Positions 1 to 7,450 of a stretch of DNA of 8,362 nt are shown here, in pieces; the stretch's first letter is position 1; each line of letters opens with the position of its first letter. The notes below the pieces were generated by a model. It made no database searches and was not told where the DNA came from. It was given only the letters and a program-made list of their open reading frames with translations. The position numbers were made by a program, and so were the translations under genes. Location of the stretch: positions 1 to 8,362 of the forward strand of contig CAZVEV010000279.1 of the NCBI GenBank assembly GCA_964625865.1. The letters run 5' to 3'. The DNA is from CAZVEV01 sp964625865. GTDB lineage: Bacteria; Planctomycetota; Phycisphaerae; SM23-33.

Positions 1-850
1 CCTGGCCGACCGCGAGGATGTCAAACGCCTCAGCGAACTGATCGAGAACCACCGTCGCTATCGGCCGCATGATCCCTGGCTGAAGTTCTACACCGGTCGA
101 ATGCATCTGCTTGCCAAGCACTATCCGCAGGCCGCCGAATCGTTCGGGGCTGGATGGCGAAACGCGAAAGGCAACGACGACCGCGAAGTATACCGCCGGG
201 AATACGTGTACGCGTTGCACAAGTCCGGCAGGGCGATGGACGCCTACCGAACGGTCACGCCGCGGGACGAAACCTTCGCCCAGTTGGCGAACCTCCTGGA
301 ATATGACGAGAAGCCTGACGGTCTCCAGGCGCTGCTCGACGCCCATCGCCCGGCGGCCGGAAGTGGCGACCGGAACATCCCCCTGTGGCAGGCCCAAGTG
401 CATTGGCTGCGGAAGGACTACGCCTCGGTAGTCAAGACGCTGGATGCGAGTCGCCGGAGAATCCTTGCACCCATGCCAACAGGCCAGCAGGACACGCCGT
501 CCTATGATCCCAACCCCTACACATTCGACCGTCTGAAGGTACATTCCCTTCTGCACCTGCGCCGGTTTGACGAAGCTCTGGCCGCAGCCAAAGCATCCAC
601 GAAACGCGATGACGACCCATGGTACGAGGCCCAGGTCTACGCTGCGATGGGGGACGTCAAGCGCACGGAAGCAACGCTTGCGCGGCTGGTCGAGTTAGGA
701 TGGGACGGCGAGGAGTTCATGGACGACGAGTTCCTGGGCAAAGCCCTGGCGACTGAACCATTCAGCGCCCTGAGAGCCAAGTATGCTCCACCTCCACCGA
801 CAACCAGACCGGCTGCCACCAGACCGTCCAATGCCGGCGCCGACCACTAG
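1..850 (+). CDS. TPR-repeat protein, 3' end only (5' partial)
   Basis: The reading frame is open from the first full codon at position 2 to the TAG at 848-850, giving 282 visible residues; the ATG at 101 is internal because the same frame upstream reads as similar helical sequence (LADREDVKRLSELIENH). The protein looks like a chain of helix pairs of tetratricopeptide type: alternating aromatic/alanine positions recur in segments such as FYTGRMHLLAKHYPQAAESF, LWQAQVHWLRKDYASVVKTL, HSLLHLRRFDEALAAAKAS and VYAAMGDVKRTEATLARLVE. The final part (DDEFLGKALATEPFSALRAKY) resembles the closing motif common after bacterial TPR blocks, in which a last acidic helix precedes a 'parts of the protein up to here' count. 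The last 20 residues are a low-complexity proline/threonine/arginine tail. TPR blocks mediate protein contacts; the catalytic or targeting N-terminal part is outside the window, so the specific role is unknown. It ends 71 bp from the convergent gene downstream. Confidence 0.85.
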   Translation, partial: LADREDVKRLSELIENHRRYRPHDPWLKFYTGRMHLLAKHYPQAAESFGAGWRNAKGNDDREVYRREYVYALHKSGRAMDAYRTVTPRDETFAQLANLLEYDEKPDGLQALLDAHRPAAGSGDRNIPLWQAQVHWLRKDYASVVKTLDASRRRILAPMPTGQQDTPSYDPNPYTFDRLKVHSLLHLRRFDEALAAAKASTKRDDDPWYEAQVYAAMGDVKRTEATLARLVELGWDGEEFMDDEFLGKALATEPFSALRAKYAPPPPTTRPAATRPSNAGADH

Positions 851-883
851 TGAAACCGAACGTGAACCCGATGCAGCTCCGCG

Positions 884-900
884 TTGGCGCCTCGCGCCAA
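884..900. terminator. Perfect 7-bp hairpin between convergent genes
   Basis: TTGGCGC, loop CTC, GCGCCAA: a perfect stem in the 71-bp gap between the two convergent genes. There is no T tract on either side, so it is not a canonical intrinsic terminator; its position suggests a bidirectional stop or mRNA 3'-end stabiliser. Weak evidence. Confidence 0.3.
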
Positions 901-921
901 TGACGACCGACGGTCTTCGAT

Positions 922-3300
922 TCAGGGGGTCGACTTGGCCAGGCTCTTCAGGTCAGTGAGGATCTTGTCTTTGCGGGGCTTGGGGGGGGGGCGGGGGGCG
1001 TGGGGGGCGCGTATGGCGGGGTGGGTTCTGTGTGCGTGGGTCCGGGCGGCCGGCGGGGGGGGGGGGGGGCCGGCGGCGGCGGCGACCATGTGCTTGCGAA
1101 GGGTCTCCAGTTCAGGGGGACAGTGCTCGCCCAGGGCGTACCACGCGCGGTAGACCGCCGCCAGGTGACGGTCGCCGGGGTTTCGCCATCGGTCGGGGTT
1201 GGCCGGGGCGGACAGGTCGCCCTCGGGGCGGCGGGCGGCGTCGAAGTACGGCGTGATGCGGTGGTAGCCCGCGCGGGCCAGCACGGCGCCGGGCCTTTCG
1301 AGCAGGCGCTTGCGCTGAAGGGCGCTGATGGGGGCCGACGCGGTGAACGCCGCGGGGGCGTCGGCCTGCGGATTGCGGGCGCGGACGGTGACGCGGACGG
1401 CGCTTTGGCCGATCGTAGCGGTCAGGCCGTACCGATGAGACCCCGCGTGGGCAGCCAGTCGCAGGGCAGACGGCATGACGTGCGAGCGCAGCGGCATGCC
1501 CAGGTCGGTCCCGTCGATCACCAGGTTCCTGCCGCGCTCGATGAGCACCTTGAGGCAGCCCGGCCGGCCCGGGCGGACAAAGCCGGCCGCCAGCGACCGC
1601 CCGCCGCGCGTCTGGAAGTATCGCACGCGAATCCGGTGGAGGCCCTTGGTCAGCACGGCGCGTCCGGTCTTGAGCGTCGGCGGGTGGTGCCCGCCGTGGT
1701 CCACCACCAGCGTGTCATCGATCCACAGCCAACTGCCATCGTCGCTGGCCAGGGCGAACTGGTAGGCCCCCTCGGCGTCGATTCGCAGGTAGCCCTTCCA
1801 CTCGACGACGAAGTCGGCTTCCAGCTTGGCCGTCGGTGACCGCGCCAGGCCCAGCGTGATCTCCGGGTCCACCCCCGCCCCGATCTGCCGCCCGAGCGTC
1901 AGGTCGGCGGCGGCCTTGCCCTTGTTGCGGACGGCCCGGAGATAGTACGCGATCACCCCCGCGCCGGGGACGTTGGCGTTCTTGTCGACAAAGAGCGTGC
2001 CCTTGGCAAAAGGAGCCACCGGCGCGCCGGAGATCACGCCCAGGGCGATGCCCGCCTCCCCTTTCGACGGGTGCGGCGAGAAGTCGACCAAGGCGCCGAC
2101 CGTCGGGTCCGGGACGCCGCGTGCGACCGGGCCGACCAGCGGCGAGACCGGTTCGAGCGGGTAGTCCATGCGATACGGGTCGTATCGTGCCGCCCGGCCG
2201 GGGGGCAGGTTCACGTCGGTCTGGCTGAGCCCGCCGTCGGCGGCGAACCCGTAGCTCCAGAGCGTCGAGGCGTCCTGCTCCCAGCCCCAGCGGACGTAGT
2301 GGAACGTGCTCCGGCGCGCGGTCCACCAGGCCTTGAAGTCCGCTTCCAGTCGGGGCCAGCCGCCGTAGAGTTCGCCCAGGACCCGCGCGAGTTTGCGGCG
2401 CCCGGCGGGGCTGCGATTGCGGCTCTTGCTCTGCCAGATCAGTGCGTCCCGAAAGAGCCTGAAGCGCTGCATGCGATCAGGCGTGGAGCTGAGGAAGTGG
2501 ACCAAGAGCATGTTCACGCCGCGCGACGCACCGCCGGCAGCGTCGATCTGCGCGGCAGTCATGGGCGTCTTTCGCATGACGGCCAGCCCGCGGTCGATCA
2601 TGTTGACCGTCGGTGCGCGGTCGAACACGTGGACCGTCAGGCGCCGCAGGGCCGGGTCGTACACGTGCGAGCCCAGCGAGTCGGCCACCCCTTCGTGATA
2701 CCACCCGGGCGTGTTGAACACGGATCCGGTCAGGCACATCTGGAACAGGTGCGTGCACTCGTGCAGCAGGATGTAGCGCCGGTGGTATCGTAGCGTGCCG
2801 CTGGGGAACTGGTAGGCGGCCTGGCGCCCCTCATAGGTGATGCCCCCTCCGCGGAAGTCCCAGCGGATGCCGTCGGACCCCATAGCCGCCGCCAGCGAGT
2901 CGCGGCTCTTGGCGTAGATGACGGCCATCCGGCGCGTGGCGATGTCTGCCGGTTCGCGGCCGAACAGGGCCACGTAGTGTGGGTAGGCCATCTCCAGCAG
3001 TTCCAGCCACGCCCGTGCCTTGGCCGCGTCGTAGTCGGTCTTCAGGGCGTAGTGGCGGCTGACGTACCAGGCGAAGCCCTTGGTGTTTCGCACCTGGTTT
3101 CCGGAGAAGGTCGCCGGGATGGTCTGTCCGACGGCGGCGACCTCGACGCGCTTCAGCGTGGTGGTGCGTCCGGAGACGATGACCTGGGCGACCTGGTCGG
3201 TCGGCGCGGGGATCGTCTCGGCCAGGCCCGTCGAGACCAGGAGAGACAGCGCGATCGCGCCCCAGAGTGCCTGTCGATAATTCGCTCGCATCGGTCCCAT
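922..3300 (-). CDS. Exported HExxH (gluzincin-like) peptidase-type protein with PA14 domain
   Basis: A 792-residue protein. Residues 1-27 form a signal peptide: basic start, hydrophobic stretch LWGAIALSLLVSTGLA, probable cleavage after Ala27, no lipobox Cys. The second Met (codon 4, 3291) is an equally possible start; neither has a strong ribosome site. Residues 180-184 are HECTH, a zinc-binding HExxH motif, followed 18 residues later by Glu203 in PGWYHEGVAD, the third-ligand motif of gluzincin/peptidase MA proteins and close to planctomycetal DUF1570-type proteins. Residues about 495-580 form a PA14 domain (VEWKGYLRI, SDDGSWLWIDD at 519-528, HRIRVRYFQ), which in known families binds carbohydrate or is a surface beta-barrel. 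The C-terminal ~200 residues match no family I recognise, ending in a proline-rich segment encoded by C tracts and a short lysine-rich helix (KDKILTDLKSLAKS). A role in extracellular protein or glycoconjugate processing is an inference. Divergent from the signalling operon. Confidence 0.85.
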   Translation of the reverse strand: MGPMRANYRQALWGAIALSLLVSTGLAETIPAPTDQVAQVIVSGRTTTLKRVEVAAVGQTIPATFSGNQVRNTKGFAWYVSRHYALKTDYDAAKARAWLELLEMAYPHYVALFGREPADIATRRMAVIYAKSRDSLAAAMGSDGIRWDFRGGGITYEGRQAAYQFPSGTLRYHRRYILLHECTHLFQMCLTGSVFNTPGWYHEGVADSLGSHVYDPALRRLTVHVFDRAPTVNMIDRGLAVMRKTPMTAAQIDAAGGASRGVNMLLVHFLSSTPDRMQRFRLFRDALIWQSKSRNRSPAGRRKLARVLGELYGGWPRLEADFKAWWTARRSTFHYVRWGWEQDASTLWSYGFAADGGLSQTDVNLPPGRAARYDPYRMDYPLEPVSPLVGPVARGVPDPTVGALVDFSPHPSKGEAGIALGVISGAPVAPFAKGTLFVDKNANVPGAGVIAYYLRAVRNKGKAAADLTLGRQIGAGVDPEITLGLARSPTAKLEADFVVEWKGYLRIDAEGAYQFALASDDGSWLWIDDTLVVDHGGHHPPTLKTGRAVLTKGLHRIRVRYFQTRGGRSLAAGFVRPGRPGCLKVLIERGRNLVIDGTDLGMPLRSHVMPSALRLAAHAGSHRYGLTATIGQSAVRVTVRARNPQADAPAAFTASAPISALQRKRLLERPGAVLARAGYHRITPYFDAARRPEGDLSAPANPDRWRNPGDRHLAAVYRAWYALGEHCPPELETLRKHMVAAAAGPPPPPPAARTHAHRTHPAIRAPHAPRPPPKPRKDKILTDLKSLAKSTP
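974..1007 (+). other. G-quadruplex motif in the end of the PA14 gene
   Basis: Four G runs lie close together on the + strand: GGGG at 974, ten G at 982-991, six G at 993-998 and six G at 1002-1007, with loops of 1-3 bases. This fits the standard quadruplex pattern and is on the template strand of the minus-strand gene, so it could impede transcription or replication near the gene's 3' end. The opposite strand is C-rich and could form an i-motif. Folding is an inference from the pattern. Confidence 0.6.
1055..1069. repeat. Homopolymer of 15 G (C on the coding strand)
   Basis: Fifteen consecutive G on the + strand, read on the minus strand as part of a run of six proline codons near the end of the PA14 protein. 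Tracts of this length slip in replication and are error-prone in sequencing. A one-base change here would replace the last ~44 residues of the protein, so the tract is either a contingency site or a point where the assembly may be wrong. Confidence 0.9.
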
Positions 3301-3521
3301 TGTATCCGCGAGATCGCCCCGGTGCGATATGGGGAAGACGCGGTTTTTCTCGGATTTGCGGGGTCGAGGGCCCGCGGGGGTGTTAAAATAAACAGGATCG
3401 GCAAGGTGGCGCGTTTGGAGGGGTTAAGTTGGTGTGCGATCGGGCCGATTCAAGTGGATAGACCGTGGTGTTGATGGACCTTAGGCGTCGGGCGTCTTGC
3501 CCGGCCGACGGGAGAGCGCGC
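3301..3521. promoter_or_regulatory. Divergent intergenic region with AT-rich promoter candidate
   Basis: The gap between the divergent PA14 gene and the HTH-REC gene contains the only AT-rich patch nearby: TTAAAATAAA at 3383-3392. On the + strand TAAAAT (3384-3389) matches five of six bases of the sigma-70 -10 box, but no good -35 box lies 16-18 bp upstream. On the minus strand the same patch reads TTTATTTTAA and could serve the PA14 gene, about 85 bp from its start. The + leader would be about 130 nt. Position and base composition support a shared promoter region; the exact boxes are not established. Confidence 0.4.
3486..3516 (+). promoter_or_regulatory. Leader hairpin abutting the Shine-Dalgarno of the HTH-REC gene
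   Basis: CGTCG (3486-3490) pairs with CGACG (3506-3510), with an inner GGC/GCC pairing and an asymmetric bulge. The stem includes the first G of the strong ribosome site GGGAGAG (3510-3516), which lies 5 nt before the GTG at 3522. This ribosome site decides the start of the gene, in preference to the in-frame ATG codons farther upstream. The hairpin could modulate ribosome access; that is inference. Confidence 0.4.
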
Positions 3522-4091
3522 GTGAAGCAGAAAGCGGTATACACAACCGGGGAGGCGGCGGAGATCTGTCAACTGTCCCAGCAGACGATCATCCGCTGCT
3601 TCGACAGCGGGCAGTTGGACGGTTTCCGCGTGCCGGGCAGCAAGTTCCGCCGGATCCCGGCCAAGGCCCTGCTGAAGTTCATGAAGGACAACAAGATCCC
3701 GCTGGACGGGCTGGGCAGCGACAAGATTCGCGTGCTGATCGTCGACGACGACAAGGCGATCGTCGAGTTGTTCGTCGACGTCCTCCAGGACCGACACGAG
3801 TTCGAGGTCGCCACAGCCACCACCGGCTACGACGCGGGCGTCGTCACCCAGGAGTTCAAGCCCGACATCGTCGTCCTGGACTACATGCTCCCGGACATCA
3901 ACGGCAACGTGGTGTGCAGGACAATCCGCGACAATCCGGATCTGGCGCACATCAAGATCCTGATCATTTCGGGTGTGGCCCACCCCAACGAGGTCGAGAC
4001 GCTCATGCAGGCCGGGGCCGACGATTACATCAAGAAGCCCTTCAATATCGAGAAAGTCATCGAACGGATGCTGGAGTTGGTAGCGGCCTGA
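3522..4091 (+). CDS. Response regulator with N-terminal excisionase/MerR-like HTH and C-terminal receiver
   Basis: A 189-residue protein starting at GTG 3522, chosen because GGGAGAG lies just upstream and because the longer in-frame extension (ATG at 3465 or 3474) codes for an arginine-rich stretch with no homology-like features. Residues 8-54 form a winged helix of the HTH_17/excisionase type: TTGEAAEICQLSQQTIIRCF, then the basic wing GFRVPGSKFRRIP and an ALLKFM helix. Residues 69-187 form a complete receiver domain: acidic pocket DDD at 75-77, phosphoacceptor Asp120 in VVLDYMLPDING, Ser150 in the switch position (IISG) and Lys172 in KKPF. All catalytic residues are present, so phosphorylation by the downstream kinase is expected. 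The order of domains is the reverse of classical regulators, which carry the receiver first. First gene of a three-gene operon, ending 25 nt before the kinase. Likely a cytoplasmic DNA-binding regulator; the binding site is unknown. Confidence 0.92.
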   Translation: MKQKAVYTTGEAAEICQLSQQTIIRCFDSGQLDGFRVPGSKFRRIPAKALLKFMKDNKIPLDGLGSDKIRVLIVDDDKAIVELFVDVLQDRHEFEVATATTGYDAGVVTQEFKPDIVVLDYMLPDINGNVVCRTIRDNPDLAHIKILIISGVAHPNEVETLMQAGADDYIKKPFNIEKVIERMLELVAA

Positions 4092-4103
4092 CGAGAATGC
4101 CGC

Positions 4104-4110
4104 GGAGGGA
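4104..4110 (+). promoter_or_regulatory. Shine-Dalgarno site fixing the GTG start of the kinase
   Basis: GGAGGGA lies 6 nt before GTG 4117 and supports this start over later in-frame codons. Confidence 0.7.
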
Positions 4111-4116
4111 AAGCCG

Positions 4117-6375
4117 GTGGCCGAACGGCCCGAACAAAGCGAGTGGTCCGGAGGCAAGCTGACGGCCCGGACTCTGGACGTCATTGTCCAGCGGATGGGA
4201 GGCCTGCCCGCATTTCCCGCGGTGGTCACGCGTGTGTTGCGCCGGCTGGCCGAGGCAGGCGAGGCGCCCGACGGCGAGACCCGCGCCACCGCCCGCGACC
4301 GGGCGATGGAGTTGATGGCCTGCGACCCGTCGCTGACGACGCGCGTACTGGCCCTGGCGGCCGTGGGATCGGCGAGGCCGGCCGCTTCAGTAGCCCGCGC
4401 CGCGGATGCACTGGGGCTCGACGCCGTTCAGGCAGCGGTCCTGTCGGCGGACGTGATGGCCGACGAGGCGGGGCCCGGCGGCGTCGACATACGGGGCCTG
4501 TGGCAGCGGTCGCTTGCGCGGGCCGTCGCGGCCCGCATGATCGCTCTGCGACCCGGCGGATTGATCGACGCCGACGAGGCCTGTCTCTGCGGCCTGCTGA
4601 ACGACCTGGGCATGCTCATGCTCGCGACCTGCATGCCCAAGTGCGCCCGGCGCCTTATCGACGCCGTCGCGGCCGGACAGGGCGATGCAGAGGCCTGCGG
4701 GCGGGAGATTCTCGGCATGGGGCCTTCGGTGATCGGCAAGCGGCTGGCCGAGCAGTGGCACCTGCCCCGAGCGGTCAGCGAGACGATCTGGCTGTCGGGT
4801 CAGCCGGCCGAGGGCCTGCCCGAGTCGGCTTCCGCTGCGAGGATCGCGACGATCGCACTGGCCGATGCGCTGGCGTGCGATGCGGGGTTCGGCGGGTGGT
4901 CAGACGCGCGGCGAGTCGGATCGACCGAGGAATTGGCCGGGCAGTTGGGGCTGGACGACGAAGCCCTGGCGGAGGTCCGACGCGACCTGCCCGAGGTCGT
5001 GGAACAGCGTTGGTCGGCCCTGGGCCTGGATGATCCCGACGCGTGCGAACTGTATCGCGAGGCCCTGGCGCGGGCCAATGCAGACCTGGGGCACGCCACC
5101 GCCGACCTGCGGCGCCGAGCGGGCGAGTTGTCCGAAGCGGCCGCCGCGTTCGAGCACCTGCGCGGATTTGCCGAGTCCCTCTCGCCCGAGTCAACGGTTC
5201 CCGACGTGCTGGAGCGTGCGGCCCGGACGATGGCGGCGGCGATCGGGAATCCGTGCTCGCAGGCCAGGCCCGTCGTGGCCTACGCCGCGGCGCCGCGGGA
5301 GGCGACCGCCCTCGTGGTCCGCCTCGCGGGGACCGGGCGGGCCGAGTGGAAAACGGTTGACGCACCGGCGCTGCGGCGCGAGGGGGCCGACAGTGTCCCC
5401 CGACAGGCCGCCCAGGCCGTCGCGCTGCTGGCCCGCGATCCGAGCGACCTTACTGCATGGGTGGACCTCGCCCGGACCGTCCACCAGCCGCTTGTCTGCG
5501 CGGGGCAGTGGATCGGCGGGGTCTTTGTCGTCCGGCCTGGAGACGGCGAGGCGGCCGGCTGGGAAATCGCCGACGCGGTGGCCACCACGGTGGCGCTGGC
5601 CTTGGCGATGGTGCAGAGCCGGTCGGCTGCCGTGGGGGTAAGCGAGGAGTTGGCCGGGGCCTCGCAGGCGCTGGCCGCCGCGCAGGACGCACTGGCCGAA
5701 GCCAGGACGGTCTCGACGGCCGGCGAGATGGCTGCCGGAGCGGCGCACGAACTGAATACGCCCCTGGCGATCATCTCCGGGCGGGCACAACTGATGCGTC
5801 AGCGCAGCGGCAGCGAGGCCGAGAAGGCGGTTTGGCAACTCATCGCCGACCAGGCCCACATCATCAGCGACATCATCTCCGAACTGGTCGACTTCGCCTC
5901 GCCCCCGAAGGCCAGTCCAAGCGAGTTCGACCTCGGCGAATTGCTCGAAGAAGTGGTTAATGCGTTCCGTTTGCCGGATGGTCCTCAAGATGCGCCCCCG
6001 GATGTCGATATAGACATTGCCACGGACACTCCTCGAATCCGGGCCGACCGGGCTCAGATTCGTGAAACAGTGCTCGAGTTAATGACCAACGCCGCCACCG
6101 CCGACCGCGGGCGGCCGCGAATCAGGCTCGAGGCCGCGTTCGACGAGGTCCGACAGGCGGTCCTGCTGAAGGTCGAGGATTTCGGCCCGGGCATGGACGA
6201 GGAAACAGCCGGCAGGGCGTTTACGCCTTTCTTCTCGTACCAGAAGGCCGGCAGGCGCCGCGGCATGGGATTGCCGCTCGTCAAGCGCATCGTCGAGAAC
6301 AACGGCGGCAGCGTATGGCTCACGACGCGGCGCGGTCAGGGAACGGTTGTTTTTGTCCTGCTGCCTACGGCGTGA
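4117..6375 (+). CDS. Soluble hybrid-sensor histidine kinase: HDOD-GAF-HisKA-HATPase
   Basis: A 752-residue protein with no signal peptide or membrane segment, hence a cytoplasmic sensor kinase. Residues ~24-235 form an HDOD domain (GGLPAFPAVVTRVL at the start; CLCGLLNDLGMLML at 156-169, the HDOD signature with Asn162 where His is usual). A helical linker (~309-348) leads to a degenerate GAF-like domain (~349-505) and a coiled coil (~509-530). The HisKA H-box AAHELNTPLAIISGRAQLM places the autophosphorylated His at 544. The ATPase domain has the N box ELMTNAA (Glu654, Asn658), G1 DFGPGMD (688-694), the F box FTPFF and G2 GMGLPLV (716-722), so the kinase should be active. HDOD domains are non-catalytic relatives of HD phosphohydrolases found in signalling proteins; what this one senses cannot be read from sequence. 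It is flanked by two response regulators in the same operon, its natural partners. Confidence 0.93.
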   Translation: MAERPEQSEWSGGKLTARTLDVIVQRMGGLPAFPAVVTRVLRRLAEAGEAPDGETRATARDRAMELMACDPSLTTRVLALAAVGSARPAASVARAADALGLDAVQAAVLSADVMADEAGPGGVDIRGLWQRSLARAVAARMIALRPGGLIDADEACLCGLLNDLGMLMLATCMPKCARRLIDAVAAGQGDAEACGREILGMGPSVIGKRLAEQWHLPRAVSETIWLSGQPAEGLPESASAARIATIALADALACDAGFGGWSDARRVGSTEELAGQLGLDDEALAEVRRDLPEVVEQRWSALGLDDPDACELYREALARANADLGHATADLRRRAGELSEAAAAFEHLRGFAESLSPESTVPDVLERAARTMAAAIGNPCSQARPVVAYAAAPREATALVVRLAGTGRAEWKTVDAPALRREGADSVPRQAAQAVALLARDPSDLTAWVDLARTVHQPLVCAGQWIGGVFVVRPGDGEAAGWEIADAVATTVALALAMVQSRSAAVGVSEELAGASQALAAAQDALAEARTVSTAGEMAAGAAHELNTPLAIISGRAQLMRQRSGSEAEKAVWQLIADQAHIISDIISELVDFASPPKASPSEFDLGELLEEVVNAFRLPDGPQDAPPDVDIDIATDTPRIRADRAQIRETVLELMTNAATADRGRPRIRLEAAFDEVRQAVLLKVEDFGPGMDEETAGRAFTPFFSYQKAGRRRGMGLPLVKRIVENNGGSVWLTTRRGQGTVVFVLLPTA

Positions 6376-6392
6376 CGCCGCCCGGGCGTCGC

Positions 6393-6400
6393 AGGAGGAG
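6393..6400 (+). promoter_or_regulatory. Shine-Dalgarno site fixing the ATG start of the REC-GAF gene
   Basis: AGGAGGAG lies 10 nt before ATG 6411, in the 35-nt gap after the kinase stop. It favours 6411 over the in-frame ATG 6315, which would overlap the kinase and add a 32-residue arginine-rich stretch in front of the receiver. Confidence 0.65.
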
Positions 6401-6410
6401 ATCGGAGCCG

Positions 6411-7409
6411 ATGGTTGACACAGTCAAGGCCAACGTGCTGGTTGTCGATGACGAGCCGCACCTCAGAGATCTGCTCGTCGACGCACTCAGCGCGCCCGAC
6501 ATCGAGGTGACCACGGCGTCGACGGGCGAAGAAGCCGTCGAGCTGGCCGGGCGCTGCGACGTCGACCTGATCGTCGCCGACCTGTTCCTGGGCGACTGCA
6601 CGGGCCTGGACGTGATCGACCGGATCCGCGACGACCAGACCGACCTGCCCGCCGTCGTCATCACCGGATGCACCGACGCAGCCAATCTCACCGAGGCCTC
6701 CCGCCACCGCCCCGCCGAACTGATGACCAAGCCGCTCGATATCGAGCGACTGCAGAAGACGGTTCGGACCGAACTGGCCCGGCAGACCGAACGCCGCAGA
6801 CAGCAGAGAGACCCCCAGCCGTTCGAGGACCTCTACCACACCGCCAACCGTCAGCGACAGGCCGTCCAGGACAAGCTCGACACCACCTGTGCGGACCTGA
6901 CCGGGGCGTACAGGAATCTCAGCTCGCAACTGGCGATGCAGAAGGTCGTCCTGGGCTACCAGAACGAACTGCTGGCCGCCAAGACCGACGACGACGTGTT
7001 CCGCAACCTGTTCCGCCTGTTCGTCAAGCGCTCGGGCCCGGTCTACGGGGCCGCCCTGGTCTGCGACTCGAATGCGCAACTGAACATCATCGGGCGCTTC
7101 GGCGTGCCCTACCCCGACCCGGTGTCGTTCTGCTCGACGCTGGCCGACCCGCTGGCCGACGCGATCCTGGCCACCCCGCAGGTGATGATCATCGACGCCG
7201 GGGCAAGCCCCGAGATGTTCGACGAGTCGGTCCGCCGCTACCTGCCCGGCCTGTCCATCCTCCTGATGCCCCTGATCCCCGCACCGGGCGAGTTGATCGG
7301 CATGGTCGTGCTCTACCGCAAGGGCGAGCAGCCGTTCACCGACCACGACGTCGCCGTCGCCGAGATGATAGCCTCCCCCACCGCCATCGCCGTCCGTCGA
7401 AACGACTGA
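6411..7409 (+). CDS. Response regulator: receiver, coiled coil and GAF domain
   Basis: A 332-residue cytoplasmic protein. Residues 7-122 form a receiver with all key residues: Asp13/Asp14 acidic pair in VLVVDDEPHLRDLL, phosphoacceptor Asp57 in LIVADLFLG, Thr85 in VVITG and Lys107 in TKPLD. Residues ~125-195 are a charged helical region (glutamine/arginine-rich, ending in QLAMQKVVLGYQNELLAAK) likely to form a coiled coil and dimerise. Residues ~195-330 form a GAF-like domain (VFRNLFRLFVKRSGPVYGAALVCD, ending in a helix DHDVAVAEMIASPTAIAVRR). There is no DNA-binding, cyclase, phosphodiesterase or methylesterase domain, so its output is probably protein-protein contact, or GAF-dependent tuning of the receiver. 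Being the last gene of the operon, it is a plausible second phosphate acceptor for the HDOD kinase, or a competitor of the HTH-REC regulator. Both are inferences. No canonical terminator is seen directly after the stop. Confidence 0.9.
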   Translation: MVDTVKANVLVVDDEPHLRDLLVDALSAPDIEVTTASTGEEAVELAGRCDVDLIVADLFLGDCTGLDVIDRIRDDQTDLPAVVITGCTDAANLTEASRHRPAELMTKPLDIERLQKTVRTELARQTERRRQQRDPQPFEDLYHTANRQRQAVQDKLDTTCADLTGAYRNLSSQLAMQKVVLGYQNELLAAKTDDDVFRNLFRLFVKRSGPVYGAALVCDSNAQLNIIGRFGVPYPDPVSFCSTLADPLADAILATPQVMIIDAGASPEMFDESVRRYLPGLSILLMPLIPAPGELIGMVVLYRKGEQPFTDHDVAVAEMIASPTAIAVRRND

Positions 7410-7450
7410 CGCTCGCCGACCCTGCCCGACCCCGTCGTCCTGCCCAGCCG

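Noticed and set aside
1715..2326. 203-codon minus frame inside the PA14 gene
   Set aside because: Arginine-rich shadow of the real gene in another frame on the same strand; the real frame holds clear PA14 motifs.
3404..3430. Sigma-54 promoter (TGGCGC at 3405)
   Set aside because: The TTGC half at the fixed distance is missing.
3450..4289. 279-codon minus frame opposite the HTH-REC gene
   Set aside because: Antisense shadow of a gene with clear HTH and receiver motifs; no motif of its own.
6336..7346. 336-codon minus frame opposite the REC-GAF gene
   Set aside because: Antisense shadow; Asp/Val/Gly-rich sequence follows from GC-rich codons on the real strand.
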